From assembly GCA_001310415.1 (NCBI GenBank), contig BAXE01000003.1:62001-126000 (forward strand): a DNA stretch of 64,000 nt. The letters run 5' to 3'. The notes under the pieces are model-generated. The model did no database searches, was not told the DNA's origin, and saw nothing but the letters and a program-made list of their open reading frames with translations. The stretch is from Enterovibrio sp. JCM 19048 (GTDB taxonomy: Bacteria; Pseudomonadota; Gammaproteobacteria; Enterobacterales; Vibrionaceae). Below are positions 1-8,531 of this stretch, in pieces. Position 1 is the first letter of the stretch, and every line of letters starts with the position of its first letter. The position numbers and the translations under genes are program-made.

Positions 1-300
1 AACTGGCTGTGCAGCGTTGATTTTGGGCTCCCGCGTGATGGGCTCGCAAAACAACGTGGGACAAGGCTATGAATTGTTGGTGCTTGCCGGGGTTATCCTC
101 GGGGGAACCAGCTTGCTGGGTGGTTCCGGTAGCATCACGAAAACAGTGGTGGGTGTACTGATTCTGGCTTTATCCAAAATGGCCTGTTGTTACTTGGTTT
201 TCCGTATTACGCGCAATGGCTGGTGACCTGGGCGGTGATCATTCTGGCGGTATGGCTGGATGTCGGTACCAAACGCGGCAGCTTCTTCACCAAATTCTGA
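1..300 (+). CDS. Sugar ABC transporter permease, C-terminal part (window edge)
   Basis: This is the C-terminal end of an inner-membrane permease of the ribose/xylose type (RbsC family), whose N-terminus lies left of the window. The frame starting at base 2 contains the family's late motif (VILGGTSLLGGSGS, about bases 83-130), which recurs in the second permease as VLGGTRLTGGAGS. A one-base loss near base 170 (tttatcc where tttaatcc is expected) breaks the frame. After correction the protein ends in a hydrophobic helix followed by the short tail DVGTKRGSFFTKF and a stop at 298-300. The next permease starts 24 bases later, so the two are probably cotranscribed and may form a heterodimeric pore. 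The substrate cannot be told from sequence. Confidence 0.8.
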
Positions 301-324
301 CGGAAAGCGAGAGGAGATTATTTT

Positions 325-1275
325 ATGGAAACCGTAGTGCGCTTTCTGAAAACACAACCTATATGGATATTCGTTGTGTTTTGCATTGTGTTGTTCAGCT
401 TTTCGTCAGAGTACTTTTTCGATATTGCGAACTTCAAAAACATCCTGATCCAGACCTCCACCATCGGGTTTATTGCTCTTGGCATGACGGTGGTGATGAT
501 CAACGGCAACATTGATTTGTCGGTGGGGGCGGTGGTTGCCTTGTCGGCAAGTCTTGCGATTGATTTGCAAGGGTCGATCGGCATTCCTGCGGCGGTTTTG
601 ATTGCGCTGGCATCCGGCATCATTCTTGGCATGGTCAATGGACTGATTGTTTGGAAAACGGGTGTTGATGCTTTCATTGTCACCCTTGGCGCCATGATTG
701 GCGTGCGAGGACTGGTATTTGTCTATACCGGCGAGCAATCGTTCTATGCTTCCGATTTTGCCTACTCGGATTTCGGATCTAGTTCGGTACTGGGCTTTCC
801 AACACTGGCACTGCTTTTCCTGATCGCCACCTTGGTGATGCACCTGATGATGAAATACACGGTGCATGGTCGTAATTGTTATGCGGTGGGCGGCAACCGT
901 AAATCGGCCATTGATGCAGGTATCCGTGTTGGCCCGCATATGATGGCGAACTTTATGCTGGTGGGCTTTTTCGCCGCGCTGGCAGGCGTAACGCTTTCCA
1001 CCCAAATGGGGGCATCGACGCCAAACCTGGGTCGAGATTTTGAACTTTGGACCATTACTGCTGTGGTGTTGGGCGGTACCCGTCTCACAGGTGGTGCGGG
1101 CAGTATTCTCGGCACGCTTGGCGGCGTGTTAGCTATCGGCATTCTGCGTAATGGTTTGAACCTGATGCAAGTCCCCGCCTTCTATGTGTTGGTGATCATG
1201 GGTTCAATTCTGATCCTCGTACTCTTTATCGACAAGAAAGTTAACCGGACTGAGCAGGGAGGCATTTCCGCATGA
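325..1275 (+). CDS. Sugar ABC transporter permease (RbsC family)
   Basis: This intact 316-residue integral membrane permease belongs to the branched-chain amino-acid/ribose-xylose permease superfamily. It is mostly hydrophobic, with about 8-10 predicted helices. It carries the family-typical segments GMTVVMINGNIDLSVGAVVA (residues about 53-72) and VVLGGTRLTGGAGS near residue 250. The start at 325 is preceded by the purine-rich GAGGAG. The stop overlaps the ATPase start (ATGA at 1272-1275), which indicates translational coupling in one operon. With the upstream permease and downstream ATPase it forms an importer for a monosaccharide or related polyol. No periplasmic binding protein is in the window, and one presumably lies upstream. 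Confidence 0.9.
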   Translation: METVVRFLKTQPIWIFVVFCIVLFSFSSEYFFDIANFKNILIQTSTIGFIALGMTVVMINGNIDLSVGAVVALSASLAIDLQGSIGIPAAVLIALASGIILGMVNGLIVWKTGVDAFIVTLGAMIGVRGLVFVYTGEQSFYASDFAYSDFGSSSVLGFPTLALLFLIATLVMHLMMKYTVHGRNCYAVGGNRKSAIDAGIRVGPHMMANFMLVGFFAALAGVTLSTQMGASTPNLGRDFELWTITAVVLGGTRLTGGAGSILGTLGGVLAIGILRNGLNLMQVPAFYVLVIMGSILILVLFIDKKVNRTEQGGISA

Positions 1276-2802
1276 GCATGGCTATGGAATTAAACCAGAA
1301 TATTGCGCCAACGCTGGAGCTGAAGAATATCCGCAAAGTGTTCCCTGGCGTGGTGGCATTGAATGGCGTGAGTTTTGATATCCGCGCAGGGGAAGTGCAC
1401 GCGCTGCTCGGCGAAAACGGGGCGGGGAAATCAACCCTGATGAAGGTGATGTCCGGCATTTATCAGGACGATGGCGGTCAAATCCTGATTGATGGTAAAG
1501 AGGTAAAACTCAAAACCCCAATGGATGCCAAGCATCAGGGCATTTTGATGATCCACCAGGAATTGTCATTGGTGGAAGATATGACAGTCGCTGAAAATAT
1601 CTTCCTTGGCATGATGCCGACCAAGCTGTTTGGGGTGGTGGATTACGCGAAACTGCACGATAAGGCGATGGAAATTCTCAAGCGCCTGAACTGCGATTTT
1701 GGCCCAGATGACCCGGTAAGCTCGCTCACCATCGCCAAAAAGTACATGGTGGAAATCGCCCGTGCATTGGTTTTCACCCCTAAAATTGTGATTTTTGATG
1801 AGCCCACAGCGTCCCTGACAGATTACGAAAAAGTGGTGCTGTTTGAGGTGATCAAAGAGCTGCAAAGTCAGGGGGTTGGTATTGCCTATATCTCTCACCG
1901 TATGGAAGAAATTTTTGCTATCTCTGATCGTTTATCGGTGCTCAGGGATGGTGAATACCGTGGCACTTTGATCACCAAAGACACCAACGAGCCAGAAGTG
2001 ACTGCGCTTATGATTGGTCGGGAGCTAGAACAAAACGTCGTCAAAATGGAGAAAGGTGGCAAGACCCGTATTGAAGTCGAAGGTCTAACGCTGGACAAAC
2101 ATTACGAGAATATTTCGTTCTCTATCAAAGAGGGTGAAGTGCTCGGCATGTATGGCTTAGTCGGGGCAGGCCGCACCGAAATTGCCGAAACCCTGTTCGG
2201 GATCCGCCAACCTGATTCCGGTGTGGTGCGTTTCGATGGTCAGGAAACCGTGATTGGTGACAGCGACATGCGGTGGAATTGGGCGTCGCTTTGGTGCCTG
2301 AAAATCGCAAAGAGCAAGGACTTATCCTTGCCATGAGTTGTCAGGACAATATCACTATGGCGCAGCTGGATCGCGTGTCAGTGATTGGTTGGCTGCTCGA
2401 AGGCAAGGAGAGTCAGGTTTACAAAAAATATGCCGAGCAGCTTTCCATAAAAGCGCCGATGGCAGCTATCCCGTGGGTAATCTCAGCGGGGGTAACCAGC
2501 AGAAGGTGGTGATTGGCAAATGGCTTTCTACCCATCCCAAAATCCTTATTCTGGATGAACCAACACGGGGTATTGATGTTGGCTCCAAATCTGAAATTCA
2601 TGCACTTATCCGAGAGCTGGCCAGATCGGGTCTGGCGGTGTTGGTAATTTCTTCTGAGATGCCAGAAATATTGAGTGTCAGTGACCGCATCCTTGCTTTG
2701 TATGAGGGCAAGGTCATGGAAGAGTTTACGGCGGAAACCGTCACGGAAAACCGCTTGGTGACAGCGATTACCGGTCAAGTGAGTTCACCGGACAGCGACT
2801 GA
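1272..2802 (+). CDS. Sugar ABC transporter ATP-binding protein, two ATPase domains (RbsA/MglA-like), frameshifted
   Basis: This protein of about 510 residues has two fused ATPase domains, as in RbsA, MglA and XylG. Domain 1 has Walker [10 protein letters not shown] (about residues 51-59), Walker [11 protein letters not shown] and a degenerate signature region. Domain 2 has the signature LSGGNQQKV and Walker [13 protein letters not shown]. The reading frame breaks twice. The first break is near 2270, where a G is probably missing in tggaat, so that [13 protein letters not shown] is read in another frame. The second is near 2448. Both joins restore uninterrupted family sequence, so these look like sequence errors rather than a dead gene. 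The ATG overlaps the permease stop. Its role is to energise import by the two upstream permeases. Confidence 0.85.
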
Positions 2803-2831
2803 CCATCTCCTTCAAACCAAAGGGCAATATT

Positions 2832-3720
2832 ATGCACATCGGCTTTATTGGATTAGCCGGATGGGGTGGCTGATGGCCGCAAATCTGGCAAAGGCAGGCG
2901 TTCCACTGACGGTGTGGAACCGAAGCCGGAGTAAGTCTGTGGCGTTGGTAGAACACTATCCTGATGTTCATATCGCAGAGGATCCCGCGCAAATTGCGCA
3001 GGATTGCGATCTGGTGTTTACCATGATTGCCGATGATGAGGCTGCCAGAGCTGTCTATTTCGGTCAGGAGAGTGGCTTGATTGCACCACTGAACCGGCGG
3101 GCAAAGACCTGGTAGAGATGAGCACCATCAGCCCTGCACTGTCGTTAGAAATTGCCTTGCTCGCGGCCTCTCACAATGTCATCTATGTCGATGCGCCGGT
3201 TTCCGGCAGCTTAAATGCAGCAGAAGCCGGTGAGTTGGTGTTTATGGTTGGTACATCGGCGGGACTTTCGCCAGAGATTCACACTTCCCTTGCTTTGATG
3301 GGCAAATCCGTTTGCCAGATGGGGGAAGCGGGCAGCGGTCATGCAGCCAAGCTGCTCATCAACAGTGTGATTCACAGCCAGAATCAGATTGTCGGTGAGA
3401 TTTTAGCGTTGGCTGCATCTTGCAACATCGACCCTGCGGCGCTGATGACCTTGTTGGGTGACAGTGCCGCCGGCTCCCCGATGATTCGTTTCCGGACACC
3501 GCTTTATCTTGGCGAGAGCGATGACGTCACCTTTGCTCTCTCGCTGGCGAAAAAAGATATGCAGTTGGCACAAGATCTGGCGGAGAGTCGTGGCTGCTCG
3601 TTCGCACAAATCAGCTCGAATCTAGCGCAGTTAAAGTCAGCCGAAGCAGCAGGCTTTGGCGAAAAAGACATGGCTGCTATTGCGCAGTTTATTGCTGGCA
3701 ACCAGCCAGAAAATCAATAA
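2832..3720 (+). CDS. NAD(P)-dependent beta-hydroxyacid dehydrogenase (3-hydroxyisobutyrate dehydrogenase family), frameshifted
   Basis: This is a cytoplasmic oxidoreductase of about 295 residues, of the 6-phosphogluconate/3-hydroxyisobutyrate dehydrogenase superfamily. The N-terminal Rossmann motif (GFIGL followed by RMGWLMAANLAKAG) begins at residue 4. The substrate-binding motif DAPVSGS lies near 3190. The helix bearing the catalytic lysine (SGHAAKLLINSV) lies near 3330-3370. Frames break near 2855 and near 3092, and both joins restore family sequence. The gene sits 29 bases after the ABC ATPase and 9 bases before a ThuA-like gene, so it probably acts in catabolism of the imported sugar or a derived hydroxyacid. 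The exact substrate is not determinable. Confidence 0.85.
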
Positions 3721-3729
3721 GGAAAAGTA

Positions 3730-4446
3730 ATGGCAGAGACAAGAGCAAAGAAGGCGGCGTTGTTTGTGGGCGGCTGGGAAGGACATACGCCGACGGTATT
3801 TTGTGATTGGGCGACAGAGCTACTGAAAGAAGAAGGGTTTGACGTGGTGTCTTATGACTCATTCGAACCCCTGCAGGACAAAGCAGTAACAGCAGAGTTG
3901 GCTCTTATCGTCCCCATTTGGTCGAGTGCCCGCAGCAGTCATCAGGATGAGTTTGGCAATATTACCCTTGAGCAGGAACAAGGGTTGTTGGATGCCATTG
4001 CCGCGGGTTGTGGTATCGCAGGTTGGCATGGACACATGGGCGATGCCTTTCGCGACCACCCCACCTATCACTTTATGATTGGTGGCCAGTTTGTCGCTCA
4101 TCCGCCCGGCTGGCCGGACAACCCCGTTCCCTCCGATGACTTTGTCGACTACCGTGTGACATTCACCAAAAACGATGACCCATTTATGGAAGGTCTGGAA
4201 GATTTCGATATTCATGGTGAGCAATATTACATGCTGGTGGATCCGAGCAACGATGTTGTGGCGACGACCACGTTCAGCGGGGAATATCTGCATTGGATTG
4301 AAGGCACTGTGATGCCGATTGCATGGCGCCGGCGCTGGGATCAGGGGAAAGTATTCTACTGCTCGATTGGCCACACGGTTGAAGAGTTAAAACACCCAAT
4401 GGTGGATAAGCTGATGCGCAAAGGATTTAACTGGGCAGCGAGATAG
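3730..4446 (+). CDS. ThuA-like family protein
   Basis: This intact 238-residue cytoplasmic protein resembles the trehalose-utilisation ThuA family, which has a class I glutamine-amidotransferase-like fold. Visible family features are the N-terminal GGWEGHTP (residues 14-21), the central GWHGHMGDAF followed by GGQFVAHPPG, and the C-terminal motif GKVFYCSIGH. ThuA-family proteins take part in disaccharide or sugar-derivative catabolism in rhizobia, but many members are uncharacterised. It is the last gene of the sugar operon, starting 9 bases after the dehydrogenase stop, and is followed by a bidirectional terminator. A role in catabolism of the transported sugar is inferred from context; trehalose itself is not established. 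Confidence 0.75.
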   Translation: MAETRAKKAALFVGGWEGHTPTVFCDWATELLKEEGFDVVSYDSFEPLQDKAVTAELALIVPIWSSARSSHQDEFGNITLEQEQGLLDAIAAGCGIAGWHGHMGDAFRDHPTYHFMIGGQFVAHPPGWPDNPVPSDDFVDYRVTFTKNDDPFMEGLEDFDIHGEQYYMLVDPSNDVVATTTFSGEYLHWIEGTVMPIAWRRRWDQGKVFYCSIGHTVEELKHPMVDKLMRKGFNWAAR

Positions 4447-4496
4447 CGGGATTTTCAGCGGAGATGGTTAAATCCATCAATTGGGGAATTGCTCGG

Positions 4497-4527
4497 AAAA
4501 AGTGTCGCAATGAATGCGACACTTTTT
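4497..4527. terminator. Bidirectional rho-independent terminator
   Basis: A 9-bp perfect stem (AGTGTCGCA / TGCGACACT, 4501-4509 and 4515-4523) with a 5-base loop is flanked by an A-run on the left and a T-run on the right. It can therefore end both the rightward sugar operon and the leftward BCCT gene. It overlaps the stop codon of the BCCT gene. Confidence 0.85.
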
Positions 4528-6084
4528 AATCAGCCATTTTGTTAACCGAATACCCGTTCGCTACTGGTGTGCTCTGTCTGGTTAGCCAACTGCATTTTGC
4601 GCAAGTCAGGGGCGCTGAAATTAATGTTGTCGCAATCAGCAGTGAGACTGGCACGGCAGTGATCACGATGAATGATTGCAGGGCTGCCAGCCCACCATTA
4701 CCGGCTGTGAGCAAAACCGCCGCCACAATACCCAGCATCAAAGCCCAGAATAACCGGTTGTACTTGGATGGTGTCGAATTTTCCGAGGTGACAACGGCGA
4801 TGGAGTAGGCCATAGAATCACCTGTGGTGGCGACAAAGGTCGTGGTCAGCAGGAGAAACGCGGGCACGATGATCACCTGCAATGGCAATTGCTGCAAAAT
4901 CGCTATCAATACGCCGGGCAAACCTGCACCGGTCAGCGCTTCAGAAACAGCGCCTGGATTGGTCAGTTCAAAGAAAATGCCTGTTCCACCCAAAGCGGTA
5001 AACCAGAAGTTGGTAGCAATGGGAGAACCGATAGCGACCGCCAGCACCAACATACGAATGCTGCGGCCACGGGAAATTTTGGCAATAAAGATAGCATCAT
5101 CGGCGCAAAGCCGATAAACCAACCCCAGAAGAACCAGGTCCAGTTTGTCATCCAGCCAACACTGTAAGCTTCAACGCTCATGGCAGAGAAGTGACCGATA
5201 TAACTGCCGAATGCATTGAAAAAAGCGTCAAAAATGAAAGCCGTCGGGCCAAGCAGCAGAACAAACATCAGAAGTCCCAACGCGCCAAGGACGTTGATTT
5301 TCGACAGCCACTGAAGACCTTTGTCCATACCTGTGAATGCTGAAAGCGAGTAAATGGCAACGACAACCACCAAGATCATGATTTGTGTGCTGAGTACGTT
5401 TTCGATACCAAACAGCACTTCCACGCTGTAACCCAGTTGGCTAGCAAGAAAACCGATAGGCCAATCGTACCTGCGGCAACGCCGACGATTGAACAGGCAT
5501 CGACAACTGCGCCAAACCAATGGTTTTCGAAGCGATCACCAAACAGCGGATAAAGCAGGCACGTGGTCGTAGTTTCAGCCTTTCTCGTAATGGGCATGCA
5601 TCAGCACGACGGTAGCCAGCGTGCCGAGAACGGCCCAGGCCAGAAACCCCCAATGCAGGAAGCTTTGGCTAAGCGCGGCTGTCGCTGCCGCCAAACTGTT
5701 TTCGTCGACGCCGCCGTATGCTGGCGACGGAGACAGAAAGTGGTAAACGGGTTCTGCCGCTGACCAGAAAACACCGCCACCTGCGAGCAGGGTACACATG
5801 ATCATTGAAATCCAGCGGAACGCGCTGATGTCAGGTTTGGATTGTCTACCCAGCTTCATCCGTCCAAACGGTGACGCTGCAATACCAAGTGCCAAAGCAA
5901 GGTTGGCGACCATCAGCCATTGCCAGAAAGATCCAAAACTTTCTGCTGCCTGACCAAATAAGGCATTGATAGTCTGAGAGAAGAGAGACATATCGTAAAC
6001 GGCTGCAAAGAGGAATAGAGCGAAAAAGCTGATAGTAAGGGTTGAAACCAAATTGTTGCTTTTCAAAAGGGAAGTAGAAGTCAT
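4526..6084 (-). CDS. BCCT-family transporter (betaine/choline/carnitine type), multiply frameshifted
   Basis: This inner-membrane sodium- or proton-coupled transporter of quaternary ammonium osmolytes is about 519 residues long, near the family norm. Reading leftward, the N-terminus starts MTSTSLLKSNN, followed by hydrophobic helices. Later come the family segment TWFFWGWFIGFAP, the conserved IAKISRGRSIR, and the late motif TTTFVATTGDSMAYSIAV. The frame changes near 5578, 5560, 5455 and 5100, and each join restores BCCT sequence. The concentration of shifts makes sequence error likely, although a decayed gene cannot be excluded. It stands alone, convergent with the sugar operon. A CRP-like palindrome and an RBS-covering hairpin precede it. 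Its substrate is unknown. Confidence 0.85.
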
Positions 6085-6088
6085 TCTG

Positions 6089-6109
6089 CCTCACATTGTG
6101 TGTGTGAGG
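6089..6109 (-). promoter_or_regulatory. Hairpin sequestering the BCCT ribosome binding site
   Basis: On the minus strand the 5' leader reads CCTCACA, a 7-base loop, TGTGAGG, CAGA, then the ATG of the BCCT gene (6084-6082). The 3' arm contains the only Shine-Dalgarno-like GAGG, so a 7-bp stem would hide the ribosome binding site. This could give translational control such as a thermosensor, but no experimental support is visible. Confidence 0.45.
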
Positions 6110-6130
6110 GGCGGCACCTTAGCAAAGAAT

Positions 6131-6152
6131 ATATGTGATATCTATCACTTTG
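6131..6152. promoter_or_regulatory. CRP-like palindromic operator upstream of the BCCT gene
   Basis: TGTGA-N6-TCACT (6134-6149) sits inside the near-symmetrical GTGATA TC TATCAC (6135-6148). It matches the CRP half-site consensus TGTGA-N6-TCACA at 9 of 10 positions and has A/T-rich flanks. It lies about 50 bases upstream of the BCCT start. A TATATT box on the minus strand (6133-6128) abuts it, so CRP might act as activator or as blocker; the direction of regulation is unclear. Confidence 0.5.
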
Positions 6153-6512
6153 TTTTGAGTTCTAATCATGATTTCGTAAGCGGCGACAAATATGAAAGAG
6201 TGCGAATTCGTTTCAATTTATTGAAATATAATAACTATTTTAAGAAATGCCTTTGTGGGTAACTTGATGTAATCGGAAGTGATGTAAGTAAATATCCGGT
6301 TCGCTGATTGGTAATAAAAGCAGTGCGTAGAGAGGATCAGTGATCTAAGCGTATTTTCATTATTCCACCGATCATTACCCGCCTCGATGGCTGGTCGAAT
6401 GGCTCAAAGGTAAGCGAAAGCGTGCTTTTGAGCGTCCCGCTACTCTATTGATAGCTATACTGGCAAAGTTTTGATTCCCCAGCCATCAGGGGAAGGTTTG
6501 CCAGGAGGCCTG
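6153..6512. other. Intergenic region between BCCT transporter and pldA
   Basis: This is A/T-rich sequence between two divergent genes. I see no convincing coding sequence. A TATACT hexamer at 6456-6461 could be a -10 element for pldA, but no good -35 hexamer lies at the right distance. Confidence 0.5.
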
Positions 6513-7284
6513 ATGCTGTACGTGACAAAATCGAATCTACTTTCCATTGCCGGTTGCTCTATTGCTTGCTTTCCCCTCAGCGCAGCCGCCGATAATCTCT
6601 CAGCATTCGAAGACAACTACTTTCTTCCTTACTATCACGAATCCCGAGTTAACCAATCCCGGTTTATGCCTTTAAACCCAAACGGTGAACCGGCCAAAGA
6701 TACCTTTATTCAGTTCCAGTTCAGTGCGAAATACCGGCTTCTTGCGTTCGATAGCGATGGTTTGTATATCGCTTATACCAGCGGTCAAACTGGGAGGCGT
6801 ACGCTAGCTCGGCCTACTTCCGCGACAGCAACTATAACCCTGAGATTTTCTACCGGGTCAGTCGTGATGAGTGGCAGATTGATCTGGGGGCAGAGCATGA
6901 GTCGAACGGTGCTGGCGGTGAAAACGAGGTGAGTTGGAATCGTGTCTATGTAGATATTCGACATGACTGGGAAACAGTCTATTTGAGGTTTAAACCATGG
7001 CTTCGTGTTGGCAGTGCCAGTTATAACCCGGATATTACGGACTTCCTGGGCTATGCACAGCAGAGTTAGGGTGGAAACCTACAGAGCGGCAAGAACTGAA
7101 GCTGTTGGTAAGTAACTTGTTTAGCGATGATTTCGACCGAAATTACTATCGCATTAGCTGGAACTTCCCCATTTACCAAGGGCTTCGTGGCTACGCCAAA
7201 GCAGAAAAAGGATATGGATTGACCATTTCCAACTATAACTTCGATGAAAGTGCAATCGGGGTTGGGGTTGCGTTTAGTTTCTGA
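6513..7284 (+). CDS. pldA: Outer-membrane phospholipase A (PldA family), frameshifted
   Basis: This outer-membrane beta-barrel phospholipase A1 of about 257 residues hydrolyses phospholipids that reach the outer leaflet. The start at 6513 is chosen for a perfect AGGAGG at 6503-6508 and for the signal peptide it gives (hydrophobic core, then SAAA-DNLS). The catalytic segment reads HESNGAGGENEVSWNRVY. The His and Ser of H-x-SNG and the Asn of SWNR correspond to the His-Ser-Asn triad of E. coli OMPLA. Downstream come KPWLRVG and NPDITDFLGY, also conserved in OMPLA. The protein ends with aromatic FSF, typical of an outer-membrane barrel. Frames break near 6791 and 7066, with family sequence restored by both joins. 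It has no obvious operon partner. Confidence 0.88.
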
Positions 7285-7608
7285 GGTGCGGACAGCTAAA
7301 GCCAAACGACCTGAAGGTGCTCGCATTAACGTCCTCCCTTCGGGCGAGTTGACTAACCCCGTGCTCTTTGTTGTTCCTTTTTGATGGAGGTGACGACACC
7401 TACAAAGGAACACCGCGATCACAACGCCAGTCAATCTCGCTGAATCCTGCATCTTCAGGTTGTTTGGGTATATTGGAATCCATTTTGTTTGAGTTGTCGG
7501 TTGGCGAATTTTTGCTCGGCGGGCAAGTTTTAGGTTCAAATTCAAGCGATTTGTTGCCCGCCAATGAGATGGTTTGAAATTAATTCTATATTTTACAGCA
7601 TGTTAGGG
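7285..7608. other. Intergenic region between pldA and the PAAR gene
   Basis: No gene is supported here. The stretch about 7300-7480 is GC-richer than its right flank and contains a small hairpin (CTCCC TTCG GGCGAG region, 7335-7349). It could be a short repeated element, but that needs a genome comparison. Confidence 0.4.
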
Positions 7609-7625
7609 TTGGCATGTTCTGTGCT
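7609..7625 (+). promoter_or_regulatory. Sigma-54 (RpoN) promoter for the PAAR gene
   Basis: TTGGCATGTTCTGTGCT has the invariant -24 GG (7611-7612) and -12 GC (7623-7624) with exactly 10 bases between, and matches the RpoN consensus TGGCACG-N4-TTGCW at most other positions. The predicted transcription start is near 7636, 24 bases before the PAAR ATG, leaving room for the AGGA ribosome binding site at 7649-7652. The sigma-54 activator VasH encoded at 20421 is the natural candidate to drive it. Confidence 0.75.
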
Positions 7626-7659
7626 GGATGAAAATTAAACATTTGGCTAGGAAATTGAT

Positions 7660-7944
7660 ATGGGTAACGCAGTAGTGTTGGGCGATATTGGTACGGCACA
7701 CGATGGATATCACCCGTCCCCCGTCACGTCGGGTTCACCTAACGTAAAGATTGATGGTAAGCCGGTTGCCAGACAAGGAGATTCATTGGCCCCACACGTT
7801 AAACCCAAAAGCCCACCTCACGGGCGAAGCATTTCTGGCGGTTCATCATCTGTATTCGCAAATGGAAAACCGGTAGCCAGAACCGGGGATGCTGTGGGAT
7901 GTGGTGGTGTTGTGATCGGTGGTGGAACGGTGAATATAGGATAA
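7660..7944 (+). CDS. PAAR-domain protein (T6SS spike tip)
   Basis: This is an intact 94-residue PAAR-repeat protein. It has the pattern of GKPVARQGD and GKPVARTGD repeats, several His residues (H14, H18, H46, H54) and one late Cys (GDAVGCGG). These residues resemble the metal-binding set that stabilises the conical PAAR tip on the VgrG trimer. It carries no extension and so probably acts as a structural tip or adaptor for other cargo, not as an evolved effector. It lies upstream of tssB, like VCA0105 relative to vipA in V. cholerae. It has its own sigma-54 promoter and is followed by a 36-base palindrome, so it may be transcribed separately from the main operon. Confidence 0.9.
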   Translation: MGNAVVLGDIGTAHDGYHPSPVTSGSPNVKIDGKPVARQGDSLAPHVKPKSPPHGRSISGGSSSVFANGKPVARTGDAVGCGGVVIGGGTVNIG

Positions 7945-7979
7945 ATGACATTATTGGGAATGAAATGATGGATAGATTT

Positions 7980-8015
7980 AATTATCAAACTTAACTATAG
8001 TTAAGTTTGATAATT
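7980..8015. repeat. Perfect 36-base AT-rich palindrome after the PAAR gene
   Basis: Two perfect 16-base arms (AATTATCAAACTTAAC and its reverse complement) flank a central TATA. Few G/C pairs make it a weak but long hairpin, and TTTTC follows at 8013-8017. It may attenuate or end the PAAR transcript, or serve as a symmetrical protein-binding site. Confidence 0.6.
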
Positions 8016-8531
8016 TTCTAATGAAAGTTAATTATAATTAAAGTTATATAAAGATAGTCTTAATTATTAATTCATTTAACATTAAAGTGTCTACCTCTAA
8101 ATTTCTCGAGGTGGATCTGTTTTATATAATAGAAAGCATTTTTTCACGAAATACCCTTGCCGCACTCCCCCTTCATGAATGAATATACTCAAAAGCTTGA
8201 GCGGAAAACACTGGAGCATGAGCTTTTAGTGGTGGTTCTGTTAATAAAATATAAGTCCAGTTGGTTGCATAGGTTCGATGGCGGTACGTCTAATTAAGAA
8301 GGCCTAACGTTAGTCAGGTTTTGTGAGGAATTATCTAACCACTGTCTATATTATTGAGTCCTTCAATCCCCAGAGCCCTTTTGTAGCTTAGACCTTATTG
8401 GTACGACAGCTACACCATAATTCGTGTGAATCTAATTTCATCCATTCCATCAGGAACTGGGTCGAGTCCTCTTATTTGAAATTATGAGGATGCGTGGTTG
8501 TATTTATATAAATCTCAAGGAGAAATTTGAA
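8016..8531. other. Long AT-rich leader of the main T6SS operon
   Basis: This non-coding-looking stretch before tssB is very AT-rich at 8016-8130. It has a second symmetrical element TTAATTATAATTAA near 8030-8043 and an ACCTC/GAGGT hairpin near 8092-8113. A possible 40-codon frame (8175-8297) has no visible ribosome binding site and is not called. V. cholerae has a gene (VCA0106) at this place, and no counterpart is recognisable here. The AT-richness would suit silencing by an H-NS-type protein, which is inference. Confidence 0.4.
8398..8414 (+). promoter_or_regulatory. Possible sigma-54 promoter before tssB
   Basis: TTGGTACGACAGCTACA has an excellent -24 box (TTGGTACG) but a defective -12 box (CTACA instead of TTGCA), with only the C of the GC pair kept. 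It lies about 120 bases before the tssB ATG. It is a weak candidate. Confidence 0.25.

Noticed and set aside
406-1005. Long antisense frames within permease, eCIS and T6SS genes (for example this 199-codon one)
   Set aside because: They mirror conserved coding sequence on the other strand, have no start context, and their products are compositionally odd (His/Arg-rich).
6053-6262. A 69-codon plus-strand frame across the BCCT start and its control region
   Set aside because: It begins inside the BCCT gene antisense and covers regulatory DNA. The translation has no recognisable pattern.
7066-7545. A 159-codon frame on the minus strand overlapping the pldA end and the spacer
   Set aside because: It overlaps the conserved C-terminus of pldA antisense, has no ribosome binding site I can see and no family pattern.
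8175-8297. A 40-codon frame in the T6SS leader
   Set aside because: It has no Shine-Dalgarno sequence and no sign of coding selection, and it lies in AT-rich DNA where such frames arise by chance.
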